From Pseudomonadota bacterium (GTDB taxonomy: Bacteria > Pseudomonadota > Gammaproteobacteria > Burkholderiales > Burkholderiaceae_B), in assembly GCA_023427085.1 (NCBI GenBank), contig JAEZBO010000224.1:1-34644 (forward strand): 34,644 nt of DNA, given 5' to 3'. A model generated the notes under the pieces. The model searched no databases and was not told the DNA's origin. It saw only the letters and a program-made list of their open reading frames with translations. Below, in pieces: positions 6,987-16,850 of this stretch (positions are counted from its first letter, which is position 1; the number at the start of each line of letters is the position of its first letter). Made by a program: the position numbers and the translations under genes.

Positions 6987-9900
6987 GGCGCCTCCGGGTC
7001 ATCGACGGGCGCGCCGAACAACGTCTCGAGCGCCTCGATCAGGGCGTAAGGCACCCGCTCGGCATGGATGCCCTGGCTGGGCGCCGCATGGCCGCGCAGG
7101 AAGAAATAGACCGCGCCGCCGACGTGGCGCTGGTAGTCGTAATCGGGCAGGCGCGACTTGAGCAGGCGATGCAGGGCGAAGGTATACAGCACGTACTGCA
7201 GGTCGTAGCGGTGATGCAGGATGGCCTCGCGCAGCGCCGCCGGGCCATAGTCGGCATCGGTGGGGCCGAGCCAGTTGGACTTGTAGTCGGCGACGTAATA
7301 GCGGCCTTCGTGCTCGAACACCAGGTCGATGAAGCCCTTGAGCATGCCGTTGACCTGGCGCGGCTCGAGCACGGGCCGGGCCACGCCATCGAGCGTGTGT
7401 TGGCGCACCAGCGCGTCGAGCGCGGCGGTCTGCGTGGTCTGCACGCTGAACCAGAATTCCATCTCGATCTGCAGCGACGACAGCTGTGCCGGCGCCACCG
7501 CGCCGGGCCCGGGCGACCCCAGCGCCGGCAGCCGCCATGGCGTGCCGAGCCAGTCTTGCAGCCACTGCTGCAGCACCGGCGTCCAGCTGTCCCACGCCGA
7601 GGCCTGGCAGCGCTGCGCGACGTACGCGTCGAGCCGGGCGCGCTGGTCGACCTGGCTGGCCAGCCGGCCGAAGCCCTCTTGCCCGGCCCATTCGAGCAGA
7701 CCATGCAGGAAGGTGCCCGCCATCGCGCCGCGCGGCAGCGCATGCAGCGTTCCCGCCGGCGGCCGCGCTGGCTCGCCGTTTTCGACCGGCGGCAACACGA
7801 TCCGGCTGTCGGCATAGATGTCCTCGCGGGCGCTGGCCGGACCGCTGACGGTCTGCTCGTCGTGCGCCGGCTCCGGTGCCATATCGTCTTCGTCGAGCAC
7901 CTGGGTGCGGCCCAGCACCGAATAACTGGCGATCCACCATGGCACGACGGCACGCGGCAACGGCGGCTCGGCCTTGAGCCGGCGAGCCGGCCGGCGCGGC
8001 TGGAACACGGCGTCGTTCGCGTCGGGCGCCGGTTCGAGCACCACCGCGCCGCCCTGCTCGGCCCAGTCCTGCAGCGCCTCGTTGAGCTGAGCCGGCGCGC
8101 TGTCGCCAGCCAGGCCCAGCAGATACCCCAGCGCACCGCCGCCCGGCTGGGCCAGCGGCGCGGCACCGATCCAGCAGGCGTGGCGCGCGCGCGTCAGCGC
8201 CACATAGAGCTTGCGCAGGTCTTCGCCCAGGCGCTCGTGGTCGGCCCGCGCCAGCGCCTGCGGCTCGGCGTGCAGCGACACCCGCGCCCGGCCGGTGTCG
8301 TCATGCCAGCGCAGCGGCAGGTCGTTGGGTTTGACCGGACGGAAGGCGGTCGCGAACGGCAGAAAGACCAAGGGATACTCGAGCCCCTTGGACTTGTGCA
8401 CGGTCACGACCTTGACGCGATCGGCATCGCTCTCGAGCCGCAGCTTGCGGGCATCGCTGTCGCCGCCGCCGCTGCGTTGCTCGGCCAGCCAGCGGATCAG
8501 TGCGTGTTCGCCGTCAATCGCGGCGCTGGCCTGTTGCAACAGTTCGGCCAGATGCAGCAGGTCGGTCAGCTGGCGTTCGTCGCCGGCCTGCAGCAGCCGC
8601 GCCGGCACCGCGAAATCGTGCAGCAGCTGGCGCAGCATCGGCAGCACGCCCTGCGAGCGCCAACGGCGCAGATAGCCGTGGAACTGTTCGACGCGCTGTT
8701 CCCAGCGCGCCTCGTCGTGATTGAGGCGATCGAGTTCGGCCCAGCCCAGCCCGAGCGCCGCGCTGCCCAGCGCCGCACGCAGCAGGCGCTCGTCCTCGGG
8801 CTCGGCGCAGGCCGCCAGCCAGCGCTGCAGGTCGGCCGCGACCGGGCTTTGAAACACCGAATCCTTGTCGGACAGATAGACGCTGCGCACGCCGCGCTGC
8901 CCCAGCGCCTGGCGTATCGCGCGGGCTTCGCGGCCATTGCTGACCAGCACCGCGACGTCGCCGGGCCGCAACGCGCGCAGCGCGCCGTCGTCGGTGACGA
9001 AGCCGGTGTCGCCGGCCTGGCCGGCCGACAGCAGCGCCACGATCTGCGTCGCGCAGGATTGCGACATCACGGCCTGCGCCGCCGACGCGCCGAGGGCGCG
9101 TTCGGCCGGCAGCGTCCAGCAGGTCAGTGGCGGCGCCGCGCGGCCGGCATCGATCCAGTGTTCGGACCGGCCCCGCGCACGCACCGGCACGAAGGGCAGC
9201 GGATTGGCGTGCCCGTCGCGAAACAGGAAAGCCCCCTGCCCCGCCGCGCGCTGCTCGGCCCGCTGGAACAGGCTGTTGACCGCGACGACCATCTCGGTCG
9301 ACGAGCGGAAGTTGGTGCCCAGCGTGGCGTGGCGGCCGGCGGTGTCCTGGCGGGCGCGCAGATAGGTATGGATGTCGGCGCCCCGGAATGCATAGATGGC
9401 CTGCTTGGGATCGCCGATCAGGATCAGTGCGGTCGACGGATCGTTGCCCGCCACACCGTACACCGCGTCGAAGATCCGGTACTGCACCGGATCGGTATCC
9501 TGGAATTCGTCGATCAGCGCGACCGGAAACTGCCGCCGGATCAGTTCGGCCAGCCGCGGGCCGTTGGGGCCCTGCAGTGCCGCGTCGAGCCGTGTCAGCA
9601 GTTCGTCGAAGCCCATCTGCGCGCGCCGCGCCTGCTCTTGCTGCAGCCGCTCGCCACACCAGATCGCCGCATGACGCAGGATCGGCTCGCGCGCCACCGG
9701 CAGGCCCTGGACCTGCTCGCGCACGCAGGCCAGCGCCTGCCAGCCCGGGTGCGCCAGCAGCGCCGGATCGCCGTTCCAGTCCTTGGCCAGCCCGGCCGGC
9801 GACAGGCGCTCCCAGGCGGTGGCGGTCAGCCTGGGCAAGGCGGCATCGCCGTCGGCCCAGGCTCGCAGCGCGTCCATCCAGTCGCGCCGCTTGGGCATCT

Positions 9901-10726
9901 TGCACTGCTTGGCGGCCACCGCGGCATCGAGCGCGTCGGCCAGCCCTTGCGCCCAACCGTCCGCGCCGCGCCACGGCTGCTTGATCTGGTCGAGCCGGCT
10001 GGCGGACTGCGCGCGCGCTTGAGCGATCGCCTGGGCCGGCTCGGTGCCCGCATCGAGCGCCTCGTGCAGGGCCAGCAGCTTGCCGACCTCGGCCAGCAAG
10101 GCCTCGGGCCCGTCCCACCACGCGCGCAGCTGGCGCGCGCTGTCGATCGGCAACGGCGTCAGGAAGGTGCGCCAATAATCGCGCAGCACCTCGGCCTGCA
10201 AGGGTCGCAGGTCGGTCTCGAGCGCCTGCGTGAACAGGCTGCCGCTGTCGAAGGCGTGTTCGGCCAGCATCCGATGGCACCAGCCATGGATGGTCGAGAC
10301 CGCGGCCTCGTCCATCCATTCGGCCGCCAGCCGCAGCGTGCGGGCGTGATCGGGCCAGGTCTCGGGCGGATAGCTGGCGCGCAAGGCCGCCAGAAAATCG
10401 CCCGGCGCGGGCTCGTCGAGCTGGTCGGGATCGGCCAGGAAAACCTGCGCCGCCTCGGCCAGCCGGCCGCGGATGCGGTCGCGCAGTTCTTGCGTGGCGG
10501 CCTCGGTGAAGGTCACGACCAGGATCTCGGGCGGCGTCAGCGCGCGGGCATAGGCCGCCGGCTCGCCACCATGGCCCAGAATCAGCCGCAGGTACAGCGC
10601 GGTGATCGTGTAGGTCTTGCCGGTGCCGGCGCTGGCTTCGATGAGGCTGCTGCCGCGCAAGGGAAAGTCGAGCGCGTCGAGCAGCCGCACCGTGCCGTCG
10701 TCGAGGCCGGGTCCGGCGGGATTCAT
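6983..10726 (-). CDS. recB: Exodeoxyribonuclease V beta subunit RecB
   Basis: A 1247-residue RecB, combining a 3'-5' SF1 helicase with the only nuclease domain of the RecBCD enzyme. Walker A is ASAGTGKT (31-38), motif Ia VVTFTEAATQELRDRI, motif II DEFQDTDPVQYRIFD, and late motifs TVHKSKGLEYPLVFLP and LYVALTRARHACW. The C-terminal PD-(D/E)XK nuclease keeps all expected acidic and basic residues: D1134 in GFIDLVF, and D1147 and K1149 in ADYKSN. A His in the preceding HGLLEWA helix completes the site, so the nuclease looks active. The ATG at 10726 overlaps the recC stop by four bases. An in-frame extension upstream of it is antisense-like sequence within recC and was discarded. Confidence 0.98.
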   Translation of the reverse strand: MNPAGPGLDDGTVRLLDALDFPLRGSSLIEASAGTGKTYTITALYLRLILGHGGEPAAYARALTPPEILVVTFTEAATQELRDRIRGRLAEAAQVFLADPDQLDEPAPGDFLAALRASYPPETWPDHARTLRLAAEWMDEAAVSTIHGWCHRMLAEHAFDSGSLFTQALETDLRPLQAEVLRDYWRTFLTPLPIDSARQLRAWWDGPEALLAEVGKLLALHEALDAGTEPAQAIAQARAQSASRLDQIKQPWRGADGWAQGLADALDAAVAAKQCKMPKRRDWMDALRAWADGDAALPRLTATAWERLSPAGLAKDWNGDPALLAHPGWQALACVREQVQGLPVAREPILRHAAIWCGERLQQEQARRAQMGFDELLTRLDAALQGPNGPRLAELIRRQFPVALIDEFQDTDPVQYRIFDAVYGVAGNDPSTALILIGDPKQAIYAFRGADIHTYLRARQDTAGRHATLGTNFRSSTEMVVAVNSLFQRAEQRAAGQGAFLFRDGHANPLPFVPVRARGRSEHWIDAGRAAPPLTCWTLPAERALGASAAQAVMSQSCATQIVALLSAGQAGDTGFVTDDGALRALRPGDVAVLVSNGREARAIRQALGQRGVRSVYLSDKDSVFQSPVAADLQRWLAACAEPEDERLLRAALGSAALGLGWAELDRLNHDEARWEQRVEQFHGYLRRWRSQGVLPMLRQLLHDFAVPARLLQAGDERQLTDLLHLAELLQQASAAIDGEHALIRWLAEQRSGGGDSDARKLRLESDADRVKVVTVHKSKGLEYPLVFLPFATAFRPVKPNDLPLRWHDDTGRARVSLHAEPQALARADHERLGEDLRKLYVALTRARHACWIGAAPLAQPGGGALGYLLGLAGDSAPAQLNEALQDWAEQGGAVVLEPAPDANDAVFQPRRPARRLKAEPPLPRAVVPWWIASYSVLGRTQVLDEDDMAPEPAHDEQTVSGPASAREDIYADSRIVLPPVENGEPARPPAGTLHALPRGAMAGTFLHGLLEWAGQEGFGRLASQVDQRARLDAYVAQRCQASAWDSWTPVLQQWLQDWLGTPWRLPALGSPGPGAVAPAQLSSLQIEMEFWFSVQTTQTAALDALVRQHTLDGVARPVLEPRQVNGMLKGFIDLVFEHEGRYYVADYKSNWLGPTDADYGPAALREAILHHRYDLQYVLYTFALHRLLKSRLPDYDYQRHVGGAVYFFLRGHAAPSQGIHAERVPYALIEALETLFGAPVDDPEAP

Positions 10727-13700
10727 GGCGTGTCTCCGGCCGGTTTGCCTGACTGGCCGACTGCTGCGGCCATCGGTCCCAGCAGCGCGCTGGCCCAGCG
10801 TGCGAACTCGCCGTGCCGCCACAGCGCGTCGAAATCGGCGTAGGCGCGCGCCAGATAGGGATTCTCGACGCCCTCGGCGCGCCGGCCGAAGGCGGGTTCG
10901 TGCACCTCGTAGCAGATTCGCGCGGCGTCGAACGCGGCGGCGTCGCCACCCGGCCCGGCGCTCGCCTCGAGCCATGCCAGGCCGGTCTTGAGTGCCAGCG
11001 GCAAGGGGCCTTGCAGGCCCTGGCGCCACGCCTGCAACAGGGTGTCCCAATAGGCGCGGGCAACGTCGGCCTCGAGCGGCGCCAAGGTCACGCTGCCAGC
11101 CTTGCTGATCACCTGGGTCGCCATCGGCGGCCCCTGCAAATGCGCGGCAACATGCGCCAGCCAATACGGCACCAGCCGGTCGCGCCGGTATTGCGGCCGG
11201 GGCCGCTGGCGCACCAGGCTGCCGCTGTCGAGCAACAGCCGGCAGCGGCGCTCGCCGGCCGCATCGCCGCGCACGCCGCCCAGCCAGTCGGCCAGCCGCA
11301 GATTGTCGGGGCAGCCCGCCGGCAGGTAGTCGAGCGCGACGTCGGGCAAGGCCTGCGGCCATTGCGCCAGCGCCTGCTGGTAATCGTCGAACATCTGCGC
11401 CATCGGTTCGGCCAGTTCGTCCTGCACCAGCCGCGCGTGGCTGCCGCCGGGCAGATCGCCGCGCCGCGCCATGCGTGCCAGCGCGACATCCAGCGCCGCG
11501 TCGCGCTCGCCGCCGGCCTCGACGGCGCGTCGCAATGTGGCGATCAGCTCGTCCTGCAACTGCCAATTGCGCAAGGCGTCGATCGCGAAGGGCTCCTGGT
11601 CGTCACCGACCGGGTCGTCGTCACGAAAATAAACGCCCAGCCTTTGCTGGAAGAAGCTGCGCACCGGGTCCTTGAGGAAATCGGCCAGCAGGCCCAGCGT
11701 CAGCGGGCCTTCGAAGTCCCACGGCGGCAGGTCCGGGGCATCGCCGCCGGCAGCCGGCTCGGCGGTGTCCGGCTGGGTCGTGCGCCACTCGCGCGCATAG
11801 CTGAAGTACGCCGACGAGCCAGCCTCGCCGACCTCGCCATCGGGGTCGTCGGACGCGCTGAAGTAATCGTGATGGAACGGTTGCAACCGATGCCGCAGCG
11901 TCAAGGCCTCGGCCAGCCCGGTGCCGTCCTCGGTGGTCCAGCCCGCGCTCAGGTGATCGCGCAGCTGGGCCACCAGCACCGACGGCGCCCTTTCGCTGTC
12001 GTCGTGGATGCTGCGGCCGACCCAGCTGATGTGCAGGCGTTCGCGCGCCGACAGCAAGGCTTCGAGAAACAGATACCGGTCGTCTTCGCGGCGCGAGCGG
12101 TCGCCCGGCCGGTAGTCACGGCCCATCAGATCGAAATCCATCGGCACGCGGGTGCGCGGGTAATCGCCGTCGTTCATGCCCAGCAAGGCGACGAAACGAA
12201 ACGGGATCGCGCGCATCGGCATCAACGTCGCGAACGTCACGGCGCCGCCAAAAAAGGGTTGGTTCAGGCTGCTCTGGTCGATCTGCGTCAGCCAGTGCTC
12301 GGCCACCACCGACAGCGGCAGCGGCTCGGCCAGGCGCGCGAGATCGCAGCTGTCGCGCCAATCGGCCAGCGCCTCGCGCAGGCGTTGCAAGGTCAGGCCA
12401 TCGGCCTCGGTGTCGTCGGCGAAGAATGTCTCGAGCAGGTCGGCCAGTTGCTGCGCCCAGACGGCTGGCGCGGCGGGCTGGCGCAACAGCCGCCAATGCC
12501 GCTCGAGCGCTTCGAGCAGGCCGACCAAGGGCCCCAGCAGCGCCGCATCGAGCCCGCCGATCTCGTCGAGCGGCTCGACGACGGACCAGGCCTGGCCGGC
12601 GCCGACCGCATAACCGAGCAACATGCGCTGCAAGCCGAAGTCCCAGCTGTTCTGCCCGCCCGCCTGCGGCAGGGCCAGTGCCTGCCGCTGTTCGGCGTGC
12701 AGGCCCCAACGGATGTTGGCCGCGGCGATCCAGCGGCGCAGCAGCGGCAGATCGGCCTCGTCGATGCCGAAACGCAGCAGCAGCGCCGGCACCTCGAGCA
12801 GATCCAGCACGTCGCTGACCGCCACGCGAGCCTGCGGCAGCGCCAGCAGTTTTTCGAGTGCGCCGACCAGCGGATCGCGATGGCGCTGGCCCTGGTCGGC
12901 CAGCGTATAGGCGATGCGGCGCGGATCGCCCGCCGGCGGCAGGCCGAACACGGCCTGGATGTGTGGCGCATAGGCGGCGATGTCGGGCACCATCACCAGA
13001 ATGTCACGCGCGCGCAGGCTGGCATCACGCGCCAGCGCGGCCAGCAGTTGGTCGTGCAGCACCTCGACCTCGCGTTGCGGGCCGTGCACCACATGGAAAC
13101 GCAGCGAGTCGTCGTGCCAGGTATCGACCGGCGGCCAGGTCTCGCGGGTCTCGGCCAGCGGCCGCAGGTCGCGGATGTCGTCCTGCAACTGCCGCAGCAG
13201 GGTGTCGCCCGGATTGGCGTCGAACACGTCGATGCGCTGGCCGATCGCGGCGAAGCGCTGCGCATAGGCTTGCTGGTCGTCGTGGTTGTCGAGCAGGCCG
13301 ATGAAGTCGCGTCCCTGTTTGCCCCAGGCCGCCAGCAGCGGATGACCATGGCCGGCCGGGTCTGCGCCGGCCGCCAGCAGCCCCGCGGCGGGCGCCGGCC
13401 GGCTGCGTTGGCGGCGCCGCTCGGCGCGCAGCAGGTCCTTGTCGGCGACGATCTGCGACCAGTCGTGCTCGCAAGGGTTGTGCACGCACAGCAGCACCTG
13501 GACCCACTGCGACAAGGCCGCCAGCACCTCGAGTGATTGTTGCGGCATCGACGAGATGCCGAACACCAGCAGCCGGCGCGGCAAGGCCCGCGGGCGCTCG
13601 CCTTGCCAGCGGGCGGCGGCGTCGAGGAAACGCTGGTGCACGGCGGTTCGGCTGTTGCGCGCCTCGTCGGCGCCCACGTCGGCCAGCAAGGCCCGCCACA

Positions 13701-14268
13701 GCAAGGGCTGCCAACGCATGTCGTCGGGCACGGGCTGCACGCCGCCGCGGCTGGTGGCGATGTGATCCTGCCCGCCGGCCCAGTCGGCCAGCCAGTCGGA
13801 CCGGTAGACCTGGTACTGGTCGAACAGATCGGCCAGCCGTTCGGCCAGCTGATGGCGCTTGCGCAGATCGTCGTCGCGCCGCAGGAAACGCTGCAGCGGC
13901 GCGAAGGCGGGATCTGACAGCCATTCGGGCAGGATACGCATCAGGCGCCAGGTCAGCGCCGCCTTGTCGAAGGCCGAGCCCTCGGCCACCTGGTGCTCGC
14001 CCAGCACGGCGCGATAGGCCCGCCAGATGAAGCGCGACGGCAGCTCGGTCTGCAGCGCCGCGGCAATGCCCGCCCCGCCCTCGCCGACATCGCGCGCCAG
14101 CGACAGCTTGAGCCACTGCGCCACGCCGTTGCTCTGCACCAGCACATGTTCGTTCTCGAGCGGCGCCAGCGGGTGGCGAGTGATCCAGCCCAGCATCAGG
14201 TCGCGCAGTGCCTCGGCATGGTTGCCGTGCACCACCATGAACCCCGGCGACAGGTCGGACGCGCTCAT
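10723..14268 (-). CDS. recC: Exodeoxyribonuclease V gamma subunit RecC
   Basis: A 1181-residue RecC, the scaffold subunit that splits the DNA duplex and recognises the Chi sequence in RecBCD. The N-terminal helicase-like region keeps the RecC-typical start (FMVVHGNHAEALRDLM; HVLVQSNGVAQWLKL), and ADLPLLRRWIAAANIRWGLH lies in the middle. LLGMNDGDYPRTRVPMDFDL and GDRSRREDDRYLFLEALLSA are further family blocks. As expected for RecC, Walker A and nuclease catalytic residues are absent: the fold is a dead helicase-nuclease. It is first of the recC-recB-recD string and begins 79 bp after the Nudix gene, so it may be co-transcribed with it. No strong separate promoter is visible in that gap. Confidence 0.97.
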   Translation of the reverse strand: MSASDLSPGFMVVHGNHAEALRDLMLGWITRHPLAPLENEHVLVQSNGVAQWLKLSLARDVGEGGAGIAAALQTELPSRFIWRAYRAVLGEHQVAEGSAFDKAALTWRLMRILPEWLSDPAFAPLQRFLRRDDDLRKRHQLAERLADLFDQYQVYRSDWLADWAGGQDHIATSRGGVQPVPDDMRWQPLLWRALLADVGADEARNSRTAVHQRFLDAAARWQGERPRALPRRLLVFGISSMPQQSLEVLAALSQWVQVLLCVHNPCEHDWSQIVADKDLLRAERRRQRSRPAPAAGLLAAGADPAGHGHPLLAAWGKQGRDFIGLLDNHDDQQAYAQRFAAIGQRIDVFDANPGDTLLRQLQDDIRDLRPLAETRETWPPVDTWHDDSLRFHVVHGPQREVEVLHDQLLAALARDASLRARDILVMVPDIAAYAPHIQAVFGLPPAGDPRRIAYTLADQGQRHRDPLVGALEKLLALPQARVAVSDVLDLLEVPALLLRFGIDEADLPLLRRWIAAANIRWGLHAEQRQALALPQAGGQNSWDFGLQRMLLGYAVGAGQAWSVVEPLDEIGGLDAALLGPLVGLLEALERHWRLLRQPAAPAVWAQQLADLLETFFADDTEADGLTLQRLREALADWRDSCDLARLAEPLPLSVVAEHWLTQIDQSSLNQPFFGGAVTFATLMPMRAIPFRFVALLGMNDGDYPRTRVPMDFDLMGRDYRPGDRSRREDDRYLFLEALLSARERLHISWVGRSIHDDSERAPSVLVAQLRDHLSAGWTTEDGTGLAEALTLRHRLQPFHHDYFSASDDPDGEVGEAGSSAYFSYAREWRTTQPDTAEPAAGGDAPDLPPWDFEGPLTLGLLADFLKDPVRSFFQQRLGVYFRDDDPVGDDQEPFAIDALRNWQLQDELIATLRRAVEAGGERDAALDVALARMARRGDLPGGSHARLVQDELAEPMAQMFDDYQQALAQWPQALPDVALDYLPAGCPDNLRLADWLGGVRGDAAGERRCRLLLDSGSLVRQRPRPQYRRDRLVPYWLAHVAAHLQGPPMATQVISKAGSVTLAPLEADVARAYWDTLLQAWRQGLQGPLPLALKTGLAWLEASAGPGGDAAAFDAARICYEVHEPAFGRRAEGVENPYLARAYADFDALWRHGEFARWASALLGPMAAAVGQSGKPAGDTP

Positions 14269-14347
14269 GGCCGGCCACCCGCTGGCGAACGCCGCGGTCG
14301 GTACCCATCAGCCAAGCCGGCACGCACGTCCATCAGCAACCCGCTGC

Positions 14348-14950
14348 TCAGGCCGCTTGCCAATCGAGCTGCCAGTCGCCGCGCTGCACGTTCTGCAGCC
14401 ACAGCAGGCAGGTCAGCGTCTTGGCGTCGGTCACGCGGCCTTCGCGGCTGGCCGCCACCAGCGCCTCGACGCTGGCCGGCAGCACCTGGACGAACTCGCC
14501 GTCGTCGAGCTGCGGGTCGCCGGCGACCAGGCCACGGGCGAAATAGATATGGATGATTTCGGTGGAATAGCCGATAGCCAGATGCAGAATGCCGGCGCGG
14601 GCCCATTCGGCGGCGCGATAGCCGGTCTCTTCGAGCAGCTCGCGCTGGCCGCAGCGCAGCGGGTCTTCGCCGGGATCGAGCTTGCCGGCCGGGAACTCGA
14701 CCATCACCTGGCCGACCGGGTAGCGGAACTGCCGCTCGAGCAGCACCCTGCCGTCGTCGAGCAGCGGAATCACCACCACCGCGCCCGGATGCACGACGTA
14801 TTCGCGGCTGGTCTGGCCGCCATCGGGCAGTTCGACGATGTCGCGGCGCACTTTCAGGAAGCGGCCATCCATCACCAGCTGGCTGTCCAGCAGCGTTTCG
14901 GCCAGGCCCTCGCCAGCGGCGGGATCGTGGGTAAGCGGGAAATCGGTCAT
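14348..14950 (-). CDS. Nudix hydrolase, ADP-ribose pyrophosphatase type
   Basis: A 200-residue Nudix enzyme. The Nudix box is complete: G89, E95, then RELLEETGY at 103-111 (pattern Gx5Ex7REUxEExGU). The N-terminal strand region with FLKVRRDIVELPDG and the VEFPAGKLDPGE block place it with the ADP-ribose/sugar-nucleotide pyrophosphatases (NudF/YffH-like), which hydrolyse ADP-ribose to AMP and ribose-5-phosphate. The ATG at 14950 is chosen because homology begins there; the frame is open further upstream but Cys-rich and unconserved. The ribosome-binding site is weak. It is the first gene of the leftward unit containing recCBD. Exact substrate cannot be told from sequence. Confidence 0.92.
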   Translation of the reverse strand: MTDFPLTHDPAAGEGLAETLLDSQLVMDGRFLKVRRDIVELPDGGQTSREYVVHPGAVVVIPLLDDGRVLLERQFRYPVGQVMVEFPAGKLDPGEDPLRCGQRELLEETGYRAAEWARAGILHLAIGYSTEIIHIYFARGLVAGDPQLDDGEFVQVLPASVEALVAASREGRVTDAKTLTCLLWLQNVQRGDWQLDWQAA

Positions 14951-15211
14951 GACGGCGCCAACGGAAATCGAGGCGCCTACTGTATCGCAAGCACCGGCCG
15001 CCCCACAGCAGGGCAGGACAGGTTTGCCCACGCAAAGTCGGCAGCAATCCGACACAAAGGATCATGTCGCTGCAATTTGCAGCATTTTCTTTCATCTACA
15101 GGAAATATCACCCAAAAGACATTTCCTTTACAATCCCCCAACTTCTGCTTGCACGCGCAGCACCGTGCAACCGCCCTTACCGTCTGACAAGATTTCAATA
15201 CCAACTGCGTC
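14951..15211. promoter_or_regulatory. AT-rich divergent promoter region (Nudix / NlpC)
   Basis: 261 bp between divergent genes. The half nearest the peptidase (about 15050-15200) is strikingly AT-rich for this genome. It holds a TACAAT -10-like element at 15129-15134 for rightward transcription, about 78 bp before the peptidase ATG. No good -35 is visible at the right spacing. No inverted repeat stood out. Confidence 0.4.
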
Positions 15212-15835
15212 ATGCCGCCACAGAGTCCCGCCGCCCGTCACGCCCGCCGCCTCCTCTCCCACGCCATCATCGCCCTCGCCCTGGCCACCACCGCCGCCGG
15301 CGCACAGGCGCGTCCGCAGGCCGTGCAGGAACCGATCCGGGTCAGTCTGGCGGTCGATCTGGGCGACGGCGAGCTCTTGTCCGGTCCGCAGGCCCCGACC
15401 GAGCTGCACACCTGGCTGCGCGACGACGAGAACGTGCCGCTGCGCGACCGGCTGGTCAGCGCCTCGCTGGCGGAACTGGGTGTGCCGTATGCCTGGGGCG
15501 GCAATAGTCCGGACGAGGGTTTCGACTGCAGCGGCCTGGTGCGCTTTGTCTACGCCACCATCGCCGCCATCGACCTGCCGCGCCGCGCGCGCCAGCAGCG
15601 CCCGATGGGCGAGCCGGTCAAGCGCCAGAACCTGCAGCCCGGCGACCTGGTATTCTTCAACACCATGCGCGATCCGGCTTCGCACGTCGGCATCTACATC
15701 GGCGACGGCGAATTTGTCCATGCCCCCTCGCGCGGCGCGAAGGTGCGGGTCGACAAGCTCAGCAACAGCTACTGGTCCAAGCGTTACACCGGCGCGCGCC
15801 GCTACCTGGGCAGCGAGCCGGCGCCGCAGGCCTGA
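15212..15835 (+). CDS. Secreted NlpC/P60 cysteine peptidase (peptidoglycan hydrolase)
   Basis: A 207-residue exported protein. Residues 1-33 form a signal peptide (basic start, hydrophobic AIIALALATTAAG, AQA cleavage site). The NlpC/P60 domain spans about 78-200 with catalytic Cys106 in DCSGLV, His158 in ASHVGIYIGDG and His170 in FVHAPSRG. Such enzymes cut gamma-D-Glu-meso-diaminopimelate type bonds in cell-wall peptides and act in the periplasm. No lipobox is seen at the signal cleavage site, so it is likely soluble. The ATG at 15212 is the only in-frame start after the stop at 15185. It has no clear Shine-Dalgarno sequence, which is unusual. It is followed by a strong terminator and stands alone. 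Confidence 0.93.
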   Translation: MPPQSPAARHARRLLSHAIIALALATTAAGAQARPQAVQEPIRVSLAVDLGDGELLSGPQAPTELHTWLRDDENVPLRDRLVSASLAELGVPYAWGGNSPDEGFDCSGLVRFVYATIAAIDLPRRARQQRPMGEPVKRQNLQPGDLVFFNTMRDPASHVGIYIGDGEFVHAPSRGAKVRVDKLSNSYWSKRYTGARRYLGSEPAPQA

Positions 15836-15853
15836 ATCCCCGGCCACGGCAAC

Positions 15854-15885
15854 AAAAAAAGGCGCTCGACAGAGCGCCTTTTTTT
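15854..15885. terminator. Bidirectional intrinsic terminator
   Basis: A perfect palindrome: seven A, GGCGCTC, loop GACA, GAGCGCC, seven T. It ends the rightward peptidase transcript and, read the other way, the leftward dehydrogenase transcript. One of the clearest terminators in the window. Confidence 0.95.
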
Positions 15886-15961
15886 CGCCGCGACCCCGCC
15901 TGGCCAGCGGGTCGAAGGTCGGTTGACTGCCCGCCAGCGACCCGGCGCGACCCGTTGCGCG

Positions 15962-16723
15962 TCAGCCGCGACCGACGAAAGGCATCGCGCTGGCCATGAT
16001 GGTCATGAACTGCACGTTGGTATCGAGCGGCAGCTCGGACATGTGCAGCACCGCGCGGGCGACGTGGGCGACGTCCATGCGCGGTTCGGCGCGCAGCTCG
16101 CCATCGGCCTGCAGCACACCTTGCGCCATCCGGGTGGTCATGTCGGTGGCGGCATTGCCGATATCGATCTGGCCGCAAGCGATGTTGTGCACGCGCCCGT
16201 CCAGCGAGATCGACTTGGTCAGCCCGGTGATGGCGTGCTTGGTGGCGGCATAGGCGGCCGACAGCGGCCGCGGCGAGTGGGCCGAGATCGAGCCGTTGTT
16301 GATGATGCGGCCGCCCTGCGGCGTCTGGTGCCGCATGACACGCACCGCTGCCTGGGCGCACAGGAACATGCCGGTCAGGTTGACGTCGACGATCTCGCGC
16401 CACTCGGCCACCGACAGCTCGTCGATCGGCACCGCCGGGCTGTTGCGGCCGGCGTTGTTGAAGAGCACGTCGACACGGCCGTATTCGCGCTGGGTCTGGT
16501 CGAACAGCTCGCGCACCGATTGTTCGTCGGTCACGTCGGTGGGCACCACCAGCGCGCGCACGGCATCTTCGCCGGCGGCCACGCGGGTCTGGTCGAGCGG
16601 CTCGCGGCGGCGGCCGGCCAATGCGACCCGGTAGCCGTTGGCAAGCAGTTCGAGCGCCACGGCACGGCCGATGCCGGTACCGGCGCCGGTGACGATCGCG
16701 ACCTTGTTGTTCTGTGCAGCCAT
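15962..16723 (-). CDS. Short-chain dehydrogenase/reductase (SDR)
   Basis: A 253-residue classical SDR oxidoreductase. The NAD(P)-binding glycine motif is TGAGTGIG (12-19) and the structural NNAG follows at 89-92. Active-site residues are Asn115, Ser145 (NNGSISAHS), Tyr158 and Lys162 (YAATK). The segment VALAGRRREP after beta-2 (Arg38-Arg40) favours NADPH over NADH. The substrate is unknown; similar Burkholderiales genes are annotated simply as SDR family oxidoreductases. It has a good AGGAG ribosome-binding site. It lies 127 bp downstream of the sulfurtransferase gene on the same strand, with an AT-rich stretch just before its start that may hold its own promoter. Confidence 0.93.
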   Translation of the reverse strand: MAAQNNKVAIVTGAGTGIGRAVALELLANGYRVALAGRRREPLDQTRVAAGEDAVRALVVPTDVTDEQSVRELFDQTQREYGRVDVLFNNAGRNSPAVPIDELSVAEWREIVDVNLTGMFLCAQAAVRVMRHQTPQGGRIINNGSISAHSPRPLSAAYAATKHAITGLTKSISLDGRVHNIACGQIDIGNAATDMTTRMAQGVLQADGELRAEPRMDVAHVARAVLHMSELPLDTNVQFMTIMASAMPFVGRG

Positions 16724-16850
16724 TCATTGCTCCTGATTATTTTTCGAGAATGTGAACGGGATCCGGCGTGGGCGCCGGCCAGACGGCCGGGCCCGCCCTC
16801 GCCGGCCCGCGCACACGACGCCAAGCATGCTACTACTAATTGCGTCCGGC

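Noticed and set aside
6683..10843. Very long open frame (about 1386 codons) on the plus strand, antisense to recB and recD
   Set aside because: Arg/Gln/His-rich composition without any recognisable domain, while the opposite strand encodes clear RecB and RecD. This is typical third-position GC mirroring.
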